Shown: positions 14,624 to 22,291 of the stretch, in pieces
Layout: each line of letters begins with the position of its first letter
Position numbering within the stretch: the first letter of the stretch is position 1
Source: Oxalobacteraceae bacterium UBA6704
Lineage (GTDB): Bacteria > Pseudomonadota > Gammaproteobacteria > Burkholderiales > Burkholderiaceae_D
Assembly: GCA_002454505.1 (NCBI GenBank)
Contig: DKJA01000173.1
Span: 15,819 to 50,414 of the forward strand
DNA: 34,596 nt
Direction: 5' to 3'
Notes under the pieces: generated by a model
Databases searched by the model: none
What the model was told of the DNA's origin: nothing
What the model saw: the letters and a program-made list of their open reading frames with translations, nothing else
Translations under genes and position numbers: made by a program

Positions 14624-15190
14624 ATGTATGCGTCACAGTGCAAATGCGGGAACTGCGGGCGTTGCCGCGCCGCGCAGGCGTTCGAGATCCTGCCGTTCGC
14701 GGTAATGGCGGGCGAATACGAAAATACCTTTTCCGAAGCGGAGGAAATGGCGCTGGCGATGGAGCTGCTGTCCGTCGCCAGCGAGGCGGAGCTGGAGCAG
14801 TTCCTCGGCAGCGTGTTCAAGAAGGCCTGGAGCGGCATTAAGAAAGTGGGTTCTGTCGTCGCCAAGGTGGCGAAGCCGCTGGGCGGCGTGCTGAAAGGGA
14901 TCGCCAAACAGGCGCTGCCTTTCGTCGGCGGCGCGCTGGGTTCGATGATACCGATACCCGGCGTCGGCACGATGATCGGTCGCGCGGCCGGCACGGCGTT
15001 GTCCAATGCGCTCGAGATGGAAGCGGAGGGCATGGACCCGGAGCAGGCCGAGTTCGAAATGGCCCGCAAGTTCGTGCGGATCGCCGGCACTGCCGCGCAA
15101 CAGGCGGCGCAAGGTGCCGGTTCGCCGGACGACGTGCGCGAGGCCGTGCTGGCGGCGTTGCGTCAGCACGTGCCCGGCATCCGTTTGTGA
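14624..15190 (+). CDS. Unknown-family paralog 3, Gly-zipper protein with N-terminal Cys cluster (188 aa)
   Basis: Third member of the cluster's own family. It opens with 'QCKCGNCGRC' (Cys6, 8, 11, 14), a likely metal or redox site not found in the other two. 'FEILPFAVMAGEYE' follows, nearly the same as the start of the GIY-YIG protein. The block 'MELLSVASEAELEQFLG' matches paralog 2 almost residue for residue. The Gly-zipper part is 'GGVLKGIAKQALPFVGGALG' plus 'VGTMIGRAAGTALSN'. The family block 'EGMDPEQAEFEMARKFVRIAG' and 'LRQHVPGIRL' end the protein; the GRW tail of paralogs 1 and 2 is missing. Ribosome site GAGGAG. Function unknown. Confidence 0.82.
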   Translation: MYASQCKCGNCGRCRAAQAFEILPFAVMAGEYENTFSEAEEMALAMELLSVASEAELEQFLGSVFKKAWSGIKKVGSVVAKVAKPLGGVLKGIAKQALPFVGGALGSMIPIPGVGTMIGRAAGTALSNALEMEAEGMDPEQAEFEMARKFVRIAGTAAQQAAQGAGSPDDVREAVLAALRQHVPGIRL

Positions 15191-15939
15191 GCGCGGTGAT
15201 GATCGTCGATTGCCACTGCCATGCGGGCCCCGGCGACGGCCTGACGGGGCCATGGGACAGCGACCTGGCACTGGAACGCTACCAGCGCCGGGCGCAGGCC
15301 GCGGGCATCGGGCGCACGGCGCTGCTGGCCGCGTTCCACTCCGATTACGCGCGGGCCAATGCAGCTGTCGCCGACATCGTCGCCGCGGCGCCGGACCGTT
15401 ACTACGGCTATGCCTTCGTCCATGCAGCGCGCGACCGGGGACGCATCGCGCTGCTGGTGCGCACGGCGGTGGAACGTTACGGCTTCATCGGCATCAAGGT
15501 GCACCGGGGCGATGCGCGTATCAGCGGCGAGATCTGCGACGCAGCGCGCATGTACGGCGTGCCGGTGCTGTACGACCCGATGGGGGAGGTGCAGGTGGCC
15601 GAACTGCTGGCCACGCAATACCCGGACGTGGACTTCATCCTGCCGCACCTGGGCAGTTTCGCGGACCAGTGGTCGGCGCAGCTTGCGCTGGTCGATCACC
15701 TGGTGCGGCATCCGAACATCTATACCGATACATCGGGCGTGCGCCGTTTCGACCTGCTGGTGGAGGCGGTGCGCCGCGCCGGGCCGCACAAGGTGCTGTT
15801 CGGCTCGGATGGCCCGTGGCTGCACCCCGGCATCGAGCTGCACAAGGTGCGCATGCTCGGGCTGGCGAAGGCGGATGAGGCGCTGGTATTGGGCGGTAAT
15901 TTCCTGCGGCTGATCGGTAGGGAAAGCGACAAGGGATAA
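15187..15939 (+). CDS. Amidohydrolase-2/TatD-like metal hydrolase (250 aa)
   Basis: TIM-barrel metallohydrolase of the amidohydrolase superfamily. Visible metal-site elements are 'VDCHCH' at the N-terminus, 'FIGIKVHRGD', 'DFILPHLGSF' and 'VLFGSDGPWLHPG' with the terminal Asp. The layout follows the amidohydrolase-2 family (hydrolases and decarboxylases) more than classical TatD. The probable start is GTG 15187, overlapping the upstream stop by 4 nt; ATG 15199 is an alternative and lies closer to the first strand. It is the last gene of the cluster and probably acts on a small molecule. Together with the PLP enzyme it suggests that the cluster makes or trims a metabolite or modification. Confidence 0.85.
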   Translation: MSAVMIVDCHCHAGPGDGLTGPWDSDLALERYQRRAQAAGIGRTALLAAFHSDYARANAAVADIVAAAPDRYYGYAFVHAARDRGRIALLVRTAVERYGFIGIKVHRGDARISGEICDAARMYGVPVLYDPMGEVQVAELLATQYPDVDFILPHLGSFADQWSAQLALVDHLVRHPNIYTDTSGVRRFDLLVEAVRRAGPHKVLFGSDGPWLHPGIELHKVRMLGLAKADEALVLGGNFLRLIGRESDKG

Positions 15940-16006
15940 AGCACCGCATTGGACACTAACGTAAAAATGCAACTAACCGAAGGATGTCTCACATGCCACG
16001 TCAAAA

Positions 16007-17368
16007 TCAGCCGCCATCGCGACGGGCCGCTTTCCGCCTGATCTGCAGGGCGCGGTCAGTGACGCCCAGGCGCTGGGCGGCCCGCTGGTTGTTATCGCCT
16101 TCCTGCGCCAGCACCGTGCGGATCGCCATGTCGGCGGCGGCCTGGCCGATACGGGCGAGGGTGATGCCGCGATCGACGGCATCGCGGATGGCGTCGCAAA
16201 ACGGCAGGTCCGGCCACGGCGGTGCGGTGACGAGGCGCTCGTCCGGCGGCACGTCGCCGATGGTGATCGGGCCCGGCCCGGCATGGCGGTGCCAGATGCG
16301 GGCGACGGTCTGGCGCAGGTCGCGCACATTGCCCTTGTAGTCGCGCGTCTGCAGGTATTCGCGGACTGCCGGGTCCAACGGGCGGCCCTGGCCTTGCGGA
16401 TCGAGCTGGCGCAGGAAGTGGGCGACGAGCGGCAGGATGTCGGCGCGGCGTTCACGCAATGGAGGAGGGCGGCAGCGCCAGGCAGCAATGCGGTAATACA
16501 GGTCGGCGCGGAAGCGGCCGGCGACAATCTCGGCCTCGAGGTCGCGATTCGTCGCGCAGACGAGCCGAAAGCGGCTGGGCTGCCAGATATTGCTGCCCAC
16601 GCGCTTGTACTTCTGTTCCTGGATCACGCGCAGCAGTTGCGCCTGCAGGGGGAGCGGCAGTTCGCCCACTTCGTCAAGAAAGAGGATGCCGCCATCCGCC
16701 ATCGCGAAGGCGCCGTCGCGCGCATTCGTTGCGCCCGTGAAGGCGCCCCGTTCGTGGCCGAACAGTTCGGAGCCGGCCAGTTCCGGCGACAGCGTCGTGC
16801 AGTCGAGTACTGTGAACTGGCCGGTGGCGCCGGACAATTGATGGATCAGCTGCGCGATCAGGTCCTTGCCCGTGCCCGTTTCGCCCGTGATGAGAACAGG
16901 GGACTGCGTGAACGCGGCCACCTCGACCACGCTGCGCACGAGCGCGCGCCAGATCGCGCTGGCGCCGACGAGCCAGCCCTGCACGGCTGCGGAGACCATC
17001 AGCTGTTGAATGGCATCCCAGCGGCGCAGGCGCGCCAGGATTTGCTGGCTGCACAGCTCGACGGAGGTCCACGCCAGCAGGTCGGCGGCGCCGGCATCGA
17101 GCATGCGCCACATGGCCGCCGTGGGCGGCGGCTCGGCCGAGCAGTCGACCGCAAGTACCGTACCCGACAGCGCGACAACCTGCAGCGCCTGCTCGGCAGC
17201 GGCACTGTCGCCACCGCAGAGCACGATGCCGAATGCGGACTCATGCTGCGGCGATTCCTGCACGGCGACGCCGGCCGCAGCAAGCGCTGCGCGCAGCGCG
17301 GCCGCGACATGCCCGCCGGCAGGCCCGACCGTCTGCATCCAGACCGACAACATCCCGTCCTGCGCCAT
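16007..17368 (-). CDS. Sigma-54-dependent transcriptional activator (453 aa)
   Basis: Enhancer-binding protein that uses ATP to open sigma-54 promoters. The N-terminal ~125 residues resemble a degenerate receiver, without a clear phospho-acceptor Asp. The AAA+ domain has Walker A 'GETGTGKD' (162-169), the sigma-54 contact loop 'GAFTGA' (208-213) and Walker B 'GGILFLDEVGE' (227 onward). A Fis-type helix-turn-helix ends the protein ('NQRAAQRLGVTDRALQIRRK'). The start is placed at ATG 17368 because AGAGG lies 6 nt before it; ATG 17374 directly abuts that site. The frame stays open further upstream into the repeat element, which is probably not coding. Its convergent position next to the cluster with a perfect -24/-12 promoter makes it the likely activator. 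Confidence 0.93.
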   Translation of the reverse strand: MAQDGMLSVWMQTVGPAGGHVAAALRAALAAAGVAVQESPQHESAFGIVLCGGDSAAAEQALQVVALSGTVLAVDCSAEPPPTAAMWRMLDAGAADLLAWTSVELCSQQILARLRRWDAIQQLMVSAAVQGWLVGASAIWRALVRSVVEVAAFTQSPVLITGETGTGKDLIAQLIHQLSGATGQFTVLDCTTLSPELAGSELFGHERGAFTGATNARDGAFAMADGGILFLDEVGELPLPLQAQLLRVIQEQKYKRVGSNIWQPSRFRLVCATNRDLEAEIVAGRFRADLYYRIAAWRCRPPPLRERRADILPLVAHFLRQLDPQGQGRPLDPAVREYLQTRDYKGNVRDLRQTVARIWHRHAGPGPITIGDVPPDERLVTAPPWPDLPFCDAIRDAVDRGITLARIGQAAADMAIRTVLAQEGDNNQRAAQRLGVTDRALQIRRKAARRDGG

Positions 17369-17516
17369 GCTCATCCTCTTGCGGGAAGATCGTGCCCGTC
17401 TCCGTGGGCGCGCGCATCTTTCAATGTAGCAGTGGGAGGTGCTGCCGGCTTTAACTAAATAAAACCTGAGAGGGGAACTTGCGGTGGCGATGCGAATCGC
17501 GGGAGGAAATAGGACC

Positions 17517-17668
17517 GGCTGGGGACCGTCCCCGCAGGGGACTGTCCCCGGGGTTGCTGTTGATCTTCGCCTCAACCGCGCAGAAAGCAACCCCGGATCA
17601 AAGTCGCAGGTTACGCCAAAGTCAAACGCAACCCCGGGGACAGTCCCTTGCAGGGACAGTCCCCAGCC
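17517..17668. repeat. 152-bp inverted-repeat element with GGGGACTGTCCCC motifs
   Basis: The 41-bp left arm (17517-17557) and right arm (17628-17668) are reverse complements at 38 of 41 positions. Each arm begins GGCTGGGGAC and ends CCCCGGGGTTGC, and carries two GGGAC-GTCCC palindromes. A further GCAACCCCGG copy sits inside at 17587-17596. No ORF of its own is visible. It looks like a MITE or a doublet REP element. It ends 4 bases short of the decarboxylase stop codon, so it may also act as a transcription stop between the convergent-looking units. Confidence 0.82.
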
Positions 17669-17672
17669 AACA

Positions 17673-19925
17673 TCACTGCTGCACGCAGTCGACGAAGTAA
17701 TCCCGCTTGCCGTTGACTTCGCGCTTGACCAGCCCGTGCACGTCCGTCTCGAAGCCGGGGAAGCGCTCGTTGAAGTCGCGCGCGAAGCGCAGGTAGTCGA
17801 CGATCGTCTTGTTGAAGCGCTCGCCCGGGATCAACAGCGGAATGCCCGGCGGGTACGGCGTCAGCAGGATCGACGTGATGCGGCCTTCCAGGTCGTCGAT
17901 CGCCACGCGTTCGATTTCGCGGTGCGCCATCTTGGCGAACGCGTCGGACGGCTTCATGGCCGGGATCATGTCGGACAGGTACATCTCCGTCGTCAGGCGC
18001 GCCACGTCGTAGGCTTTATAGAAATCGTGGATCTGCTGGCACAGGTCGCGCAGGCCCATCTTCTCGTAGCGCGGGTTCGCCGCCGAGAACTCCGGCAGGA
18101 TGCGCCACAGCGGGGCGTTCTTGTCGTAGTCGTCCTTGAACTGCTGCAGCGCGGTCAGCAGCGTGTTCCAGCGGCCCTTCGTGATGCCGATCGTGAACAT
18201 GATGAAGAACGAGTACAGGCCGCACTTCTCGACGATGACGCCGTGCTCCGCCAGATACTTGGTGACGATCGACGCAGGAATGCCGCTGTCGGCAAACTGG
18301 CCTTCCAGCGACAGGCCCGGATTGACGATCGTGGCCTTGATCGGGTCCAGCATGTTGAAGCCCGGAGCCAGCTTGCCGAAGCCGTGCCAGTCGTCCTCGG
18401 CGCGGATGATCCAGTCTTCGCGCGAGCCGATGCCTTCCTCGGCGAACGAGTTCGGGCCCCACACCTTGAACCACCAGTCGCTGCCGAATTCCTCGTCGAT
18501 CTTCAGCATCGCGCGGCGGAAGTCCAGCGCTTCCAGGATCGATTCCTCGACCAGTGCCGTGCCGCCCGGCGCTTCCATCATGGCCGCGGCCACGTCGCAC
18601 GAGGCGATGATCGAATACTGCGGCGACGTGGACGTGTGCATCAGGTAGGCCTCGTTGAACGCGTCCTTGTCCAGCTTGACGGATTCCGATTCGCGCACCA
18701 GCACCTGCGACGCCTGCGACAGGCCGGCCAGCAGTTTATGCGTCGACTGCGTGGAGAAGATCAGCGATTCCTTGGCGCGCGGACGGTCCTTGCCGATCGC
18801 GTGCATGTCCTTGTAGAAGTCGTGGAAGGTGGCGTGCGGCAGCCACGCTTCGTCGAAGTGCAGCGTGTCGATTTTCCCGTCCAGCATTTCGCGCAGCGTC
18901 TCGACGTTGTACACCACGCCGTCGTACGTGGACTGCGTGATCGTCAGGATGCGCGGCTTCTTGTTCTTCGCGTCGCGGGCAAACGGGTTGTTCTCGATCT
19001 TGCGCTGGATCGACTCCATCGTGAACTCTTCCAGCGGGATCGGGCCGATGATGCCCAGGTGATTCCGGGTCGGCATCAGGAACACGGGGATCGCGCCGCA
19101 CATGATGATCGAGTGCAGGATCGACTTGTGGCAGTTGCGGTCGACGACGACGATGTCGCCCGGCGCAACCGTCGAGTGCCATACCATCTTGTTCGACGTG
19201 GACGTGCCGTTGGTAACGAAGTAGCAGTGGTCGGCGTTATAAATGCGCGCCGCGTTGCGCTCGGAAGCGGCGACGGGGCCCGTGTGGTCCAGCAGCTGGC
19301 CCAGTTCTTCAACCGCGTTGCAGACGTCCGCGCGCAGCATGTTCTCGCCGAAGAACTGGTGGAACATCTGGCCGATCGGCGACTTCAGGAAGGCGACGCC
19401 GCCCGAGTGGCCCGGGCAGTGCCAGGAGTACGAGCCGTCGTTCGCGTAGTGCACCAGCGCGCGGAAGAACGGCGGCGACAGGCCGTCCAGATAGCTCTTC
19501 GCTTCGCGGATGATGTGGCGCGCGACGAATTCCGGCGTGTCCTCGAACATGTGGATGAAGCCATGCAGCTCGCGCAGGATGTCGTTCGGGATGTGCCGCG
19601 ACGTGCGGGTTTCGCCGTACAGGTAGATCGGGATGTCCGCGTTCTTGTAGCGGATCTCTTCGACGAAGGCGCGCAGCGATTTCAGGGCATGGTCGGTTTC
19701 TTCCTTGCTGCCGGCGCCGAATTCCTCGTCGTCGATCGACAGCACGAAGGCCGAGGCGCGCGACTGCTGCTGGGCGAACTGGGACAGGTCGCCGTAGCTG
19801 GTCACGCCCAGCACCTCCATGCCTTCCTTTTCCATGGCCGCTGCGAGGGCGCGAATGCCCAGGCCGGACGAATTTTCGGAGCGGAAGTCCTCGTCGATGA
19901 TGACGATGGGGAAACGAAATTTCAT
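17673..19925 (-). CDS. Orn/Lys/Arg decarboxylase, AdiA/LdcC family (750 aa)
   Basis: PLP-dependent basic amino acid decarboxylase with all three expected parts. There is an N-terminal flavodoxin-like wing (1-130), an aspartate-aminotransferase-fold core and a C-terminal domain ending 'YPPGIPLLIPGERF' with 'VDYLRFAR'. The cofactor Asp358 lies in 'LHFDEAW' and the Schiff-base Lys397 in 'STQSTHKLLAGLSQ'. The products would be polyamines or agmatine, with proton consumption giving acid resistance. Arg versus Lys or Orn cannot be settled by eye, so no symbol is given. No antiporter gene is adjacent, which argues for a biosynthetic or stand-alone role. GGAG precedes the start. Confidence 0.93.
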   Translation of the reverse strand: MKFRFPIVIIDEDFRSENSSGLGIRALAAAMEKEGMEVLGVTSYGDLSQFAQQQSRASAFVLSIDDEEFGAGSKEETDHALKSLRAFVEEIRYKNADIPIYLYGETRTSRHIPNDILRELHGFIHMFEDTPEFVARHIIREAKSYLDGLSPPFFRALVHYANDGSYSWHCPGHSGGVAFLKSPIGQMFHQFFGENMLRADVCNAVEELGQLLDHTGPVAASERNAARIYNADHCYFVTNGTSTSNKMVWHSTVAPGDIVVVDRNCHKSILHSIIMCGAIPVFLMPTRNHLGIIGPIPLEEFTMESIQRKIENNPFARDAKNKKPRILTITQSTYDGVVYNVETLREMLDGKIDTLHFDEAWLPHATFHDFYKDMHAIGKDRPRAKESLIFSTQSTHKLLAGLSQASQVLVRESESVKLDKDAFNEAYLMHTSTSPQYSIIASCDVAAAMMEAPGGTALVEESILEALDFRRAMLKIDEEFGSDWWFKVWGPNSFAEEGIGSREDWIIRAEDDWHGFGKLAPGFNMLDPIKATIVNPGLSLEGQFADSGIPASIVTKYLAEHGVIVEKCGLYSFFIMFTIGITKGRWNTLLTALQQFKDDYDKNAPLWRILPEFSAANPRYEKMGLRDLCQQIHDFYKAYDVARLTTEMYLSDMIPAMKPSDAFAKMAHREIERVAIDDLEGRITSILLTPYPPGIPLLIPGERFNKTIVDYLRFARDFNERFPGFETDVHGLVKREVNGKRDYFVDCVQQ

Positions 19926-19954
19926 GAAGTCTCCAAAAGAGGCAGGGGTGCCGG

Positions 19955-19986
19955 AAAAATAAGATCGGCAGAAAAAATAAGATCGG
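19955..19986 (-). promoter_or_regulatory. Tandem 14-nt repeat in the decarboxylase leader
   Basis: AAAAATAAGATCGG occurs at 19955-19968 and again at 19973-19986, an 18-base period, 30-61 nt upstream of the decarboxylase start. A 7-bp hairpin CGGGATT/AATCCCG (19984-20005) partly overlaps the second copy. In the transcribed orientation this reads CCGATCTTATTTTT twice. It could be a tandem operator or part of the promoter; which one is not visible. Confidence 0.4.
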
Positions 19987-20069
19987 GATTCTCGCAGAAA
20001 TCCCGCCGACCATGTAAAAAATTATGGGCTATTCAACAGTGCGGCGGCGCCACCGTGGCCGCGCCGCTC

Positions 20070-20552
20070 TTACGGTTTGCGCCGATAGGTGACGATGTCG
20101 TACTCAAGGCCGCCGGCGGACTGGTGATTCGTGCGCTCGGCTTCCTGCCAGACCGCCACGTCCAGCGCCGGAAAGAATGTGTCGCAGTCGAACACCTGGT
20201 GGATCTCGGTGACGATCAGCTGGTCGGCGATCTGCAGCGCTTCGGCGAAGATCTGCGCGCCGCCGATGACGAAGGCCGGCGCGTCGCCGACGAGCGCCAC
20301 GGCTTCTTCCAGCGAGTGCACGGCTTCAACGCCTTCGTGTTGCCAGGCCTGGTCGCGCGTGATCACGATGCTGCGGCGGTTCGGCAGAGGGCGGCCAATG
20401 GAATCGAAGGTCTTGCGGCCCATCAGGATCGGGTGGCCCGTCGTCAGCCGCTTGAAATGCGCCAGATCTTCCGGCAGGTGCCACGGCAGCGTGTTGTTCA
20501 CGCCGATGCCGCGCTTGCGGTCGATGGCGACGATGAGAGAAAGCTGTGTCAT
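20070..20552 (-). CDS. folA: Dihydrofolate reductase (160 aa)
   Basis: Reduces dihydrofolate to tetrahydrofolate with NADPH, regenerating the cofactor used up by thymidylate synthase. The standard motifs are present: 'LSLIVAIDRKRGIGVNNTLPWHLPEDLAHFKRLT' in segments, with the substrate-binding acidic residue in 'LPEDLAHFK', 'ILMGRKTFDSIGRPLPNR', and 'FVIGGAQIFAEAL'. Length matches chromosomal FolA (about 160). The start at 20552 gives the normal 'MTQLSLIVA' N-terminus; a longer frame to 20609 adds an unconserved Pro-rich stretch. No known trimethoprim-resistance feature was assessed. thyA lies about 3 kb away on the same strand. Confidence 0.96.
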   Translation of the reverse strand: MTQLSLIVAIDRKRGIGVNNTLPWHLPEDLAHFKRLTTGHPILMGRKTFDSIGRPLPNRRSIVITRDQAWQHEGVEAVHSLEEAVALVGDAPAFVIGGAQIFAEALQIADQLIVTEIHQVFDCDTFFPALDVAVWQEAERTNHQSAGGLEYDIVTYRRKP

Positions 20553-20732
20553 GCAGTGGTCATATAAAGGGCACTGGCGCGGCGGCCGGGGCGGGTATTG
20601 TAAGACCATTCACGCGAACGTGCAGGCAGGCCAACCGCAAATATTTGTGTGCAAAGTGACCTTTGGTGAGTTTTTTCGGCCGTCGGATATCGTATCGTTT
20701 CACATTGTTGCCAATTTGCAAGGAGCGTCGAC

Positions 20733-22254
20733 GTGGACGAACAGCAGTACACCTATCTGATCCGCCGCCTGGAGCTGGATTCGCATGCGGAACCGGCCGC
20801 CTTCCGGCGCCGCGTGATGCTGGTCAGCGTCGGCGCCTACGCGGCCGTCTGCGGCACGGTGGTGTTGGCGGTGCTGCTGGTCGGCGCGGCGATCTGGCTG
20901 GCCATCACAGCCCACCTGGGCATCGTGGCCGTGAAACTGGCGTTCGTCGCGATGCTGCCGCTGGTCGCGATGCTGGCTGTGCTGCGTGTATTCTTCCGGC
21001 GCATTCCCGCACCGGAAGGCAGACGGCTGGAACGGCACGAGGCACCGGCCCTGTTCGACATGCTGGACCGCATGCGCAAGAAGCTGAACGGCCCGCGCAT
21101 CGACCACGTGCTGGTCGACGACCGCTACAACGCGGCCATCGCGCAGTGCCCCCGTTTCGGCCTGGTCGGCTGGCACGTCAACTACCTGATCCTGGGCCTG
21201 CCTTACATGCTGGGCACGCCGACGAAGGAAATGCTGGCGACGATCGCGCACGAATACGGCCACCTGTGCGGCAGCCACGGCAAGCTGGGCGCCTGGGTGT
21301 ACCGCCAACGGCGCGTCTTCGGCGCGCTGAGCGAGCAGATTCACGCGATGGCCGAGGACAGCGTGGTGCACCGGCTGCTGGCGCGCGTGCTGGACCTGGT
21401 GATGCCGCGCTATAACGCCTACACCTTTGTGATGTCGCGCCAGAACGAGTATGACGCCGACCGCACCGCCACGGAGCTGGTGGGCGCCGTATCGAACGCG
21501 CAGGGCCTGGTGCGCGACACGCTGCAGGGCCGCTGGATGCATGAGCACTTCTGGCCCACGCTGTTTCGCCACGCCGAGCTCGCGCCGCAGCCGCCGTTCA
21601 TGCCGTATGCAGCGATGAAGACGGCCTTCCGCGCCGGCTACGTGCAGTGGGCGCAGCCGGAGCTGCTGGCCGCCGCGCTGGCACAGCGCTCCGACGTGCA
21701 CGACACGCATCCCTGCCTGCGCGAGCGGCTGGAGGCGACGGGAGAAACGCCGGCGCTGCCGCGTCCCCTCGAAAGGGCTGCGGCCGAAACGCTGCTGCTG
21801 CCGGACACGCAGCGCGCCCTGGTCCGCGAATTCGACGAAGCATGGTGGACGCGCACGAGCCGCGACTGGACGGCGTATCACCGCCGCGCCGAAACGTCGC
21901 GCACGCGCATGGTCGAACTGGGGGGGCCAGCCGCTGGCGCAACTGAAGCTGGCGGACGTGCAGGAGCTGGCCTTGCTGAAGGCGGAATTCGAAACGGATG
22001 ACGCGGCCAAGCCTGTGCTGCGGCATCTGCTGGCGCAACCGGGCGGCCCGTATCCGCTGGCGTCGTTCCATTACGGCCGCATCCTGCTGGGCGAAGGCGA
22101 TGCGCAAGGACTGCGCTATCTGGAAGAAGCGGCCGCGTCGGACCGCACGCTGATCGAAGCGGCGGCCACGCAGGGCCATGGTTTCCTGCTGCGCACGCGC
22201 GACGAGCGGGCCGCGCAGCAGTGGCTGGAGGGGATGCTGCCGGTAGCGGCGTAG
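20733..22254 (+). pseudogene. M48-family membrane metallopeptidase, frameshifted at a 7-G run
   Basis: The first frame (20733-22001) encodes two membrane segments (about 28-55 and 62-88) and the M48 site 'ATIAHEYGHLCGSHG' (His173, Glu174, His177). The later 'NEYDADRTATEL' supplies the third Glu ligand. At 21920-21926 there are seven G. With six G the frame would continue as 'LGGQPLAQLKLADVQELALL' into the frame of 21958-22254, whose product ends in a helical, Sel1-like repeat ('PLASFHYGRILLGEGDAQGLRYLEEAA'). The intact protein would have about 506 residues. As written, the product ends in an unrelated Gly/Ala-rich tail. Start is GTG 20733 with AAGGAG 7 nt before. It may be a sequencing error, a true mutation or slippage; the peptidase domain itself is intact. 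Confidence 0.8.
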
Positions 22255-22291
22255 CGTTATACTGGCTTTCCCGCATATCGAGGAGCGCGCG

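Noticed and set aside
8043..15190. Reading the paralogs as RiPP precursors
   Set aside because: At 188-236 residues they are long for precursors, no leader-core boundary is evident, and no recognised maturase (YcaO, LanM, radical SAM) is present.
8043..15939. Reading the unknown cluster as a type VI secretion or contractile injection system
   Set aside because: No sheath, tube, baseplate, ClpV-like or TssJ/L/M-like product is encoded here; the sigma-54 activator alone does not support that assignment.
15984..16340. Plus-strand open frame starting after AAGGATGTCTCAC
   Set aside because: It lies almost entirely opposite the C-terminal coding region of the sigma-54 activator, which has clear AAA+ and HTH motifs; its product is Arg/Ala-rich shadow sequence.
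17375..17590. N-terminal extension of the sigma-54 activator
   Set aside because: The frame stays open to 17590, but the extra residues run into the inverted-repeat element, are Arg/Ser-rich and lack family similarity; AGAGG before ATG 17368 marks a better start.
20041..20069. folA terminator hairpin GCGGCGC/GCGCCGC
   Set aside because: A GC-rich stem exists downstream of folA, but no T-run follows it in the direction of transcription, so intrinsic termination is not supported.
17484..20567. Thousand-codon plus-strand open frame
   Set aside because: Antisense to the decarboxylase and folA; its product is rich in Arg, Val, Asp and His as expected from a high-GC shadow frame, with no domain signal.
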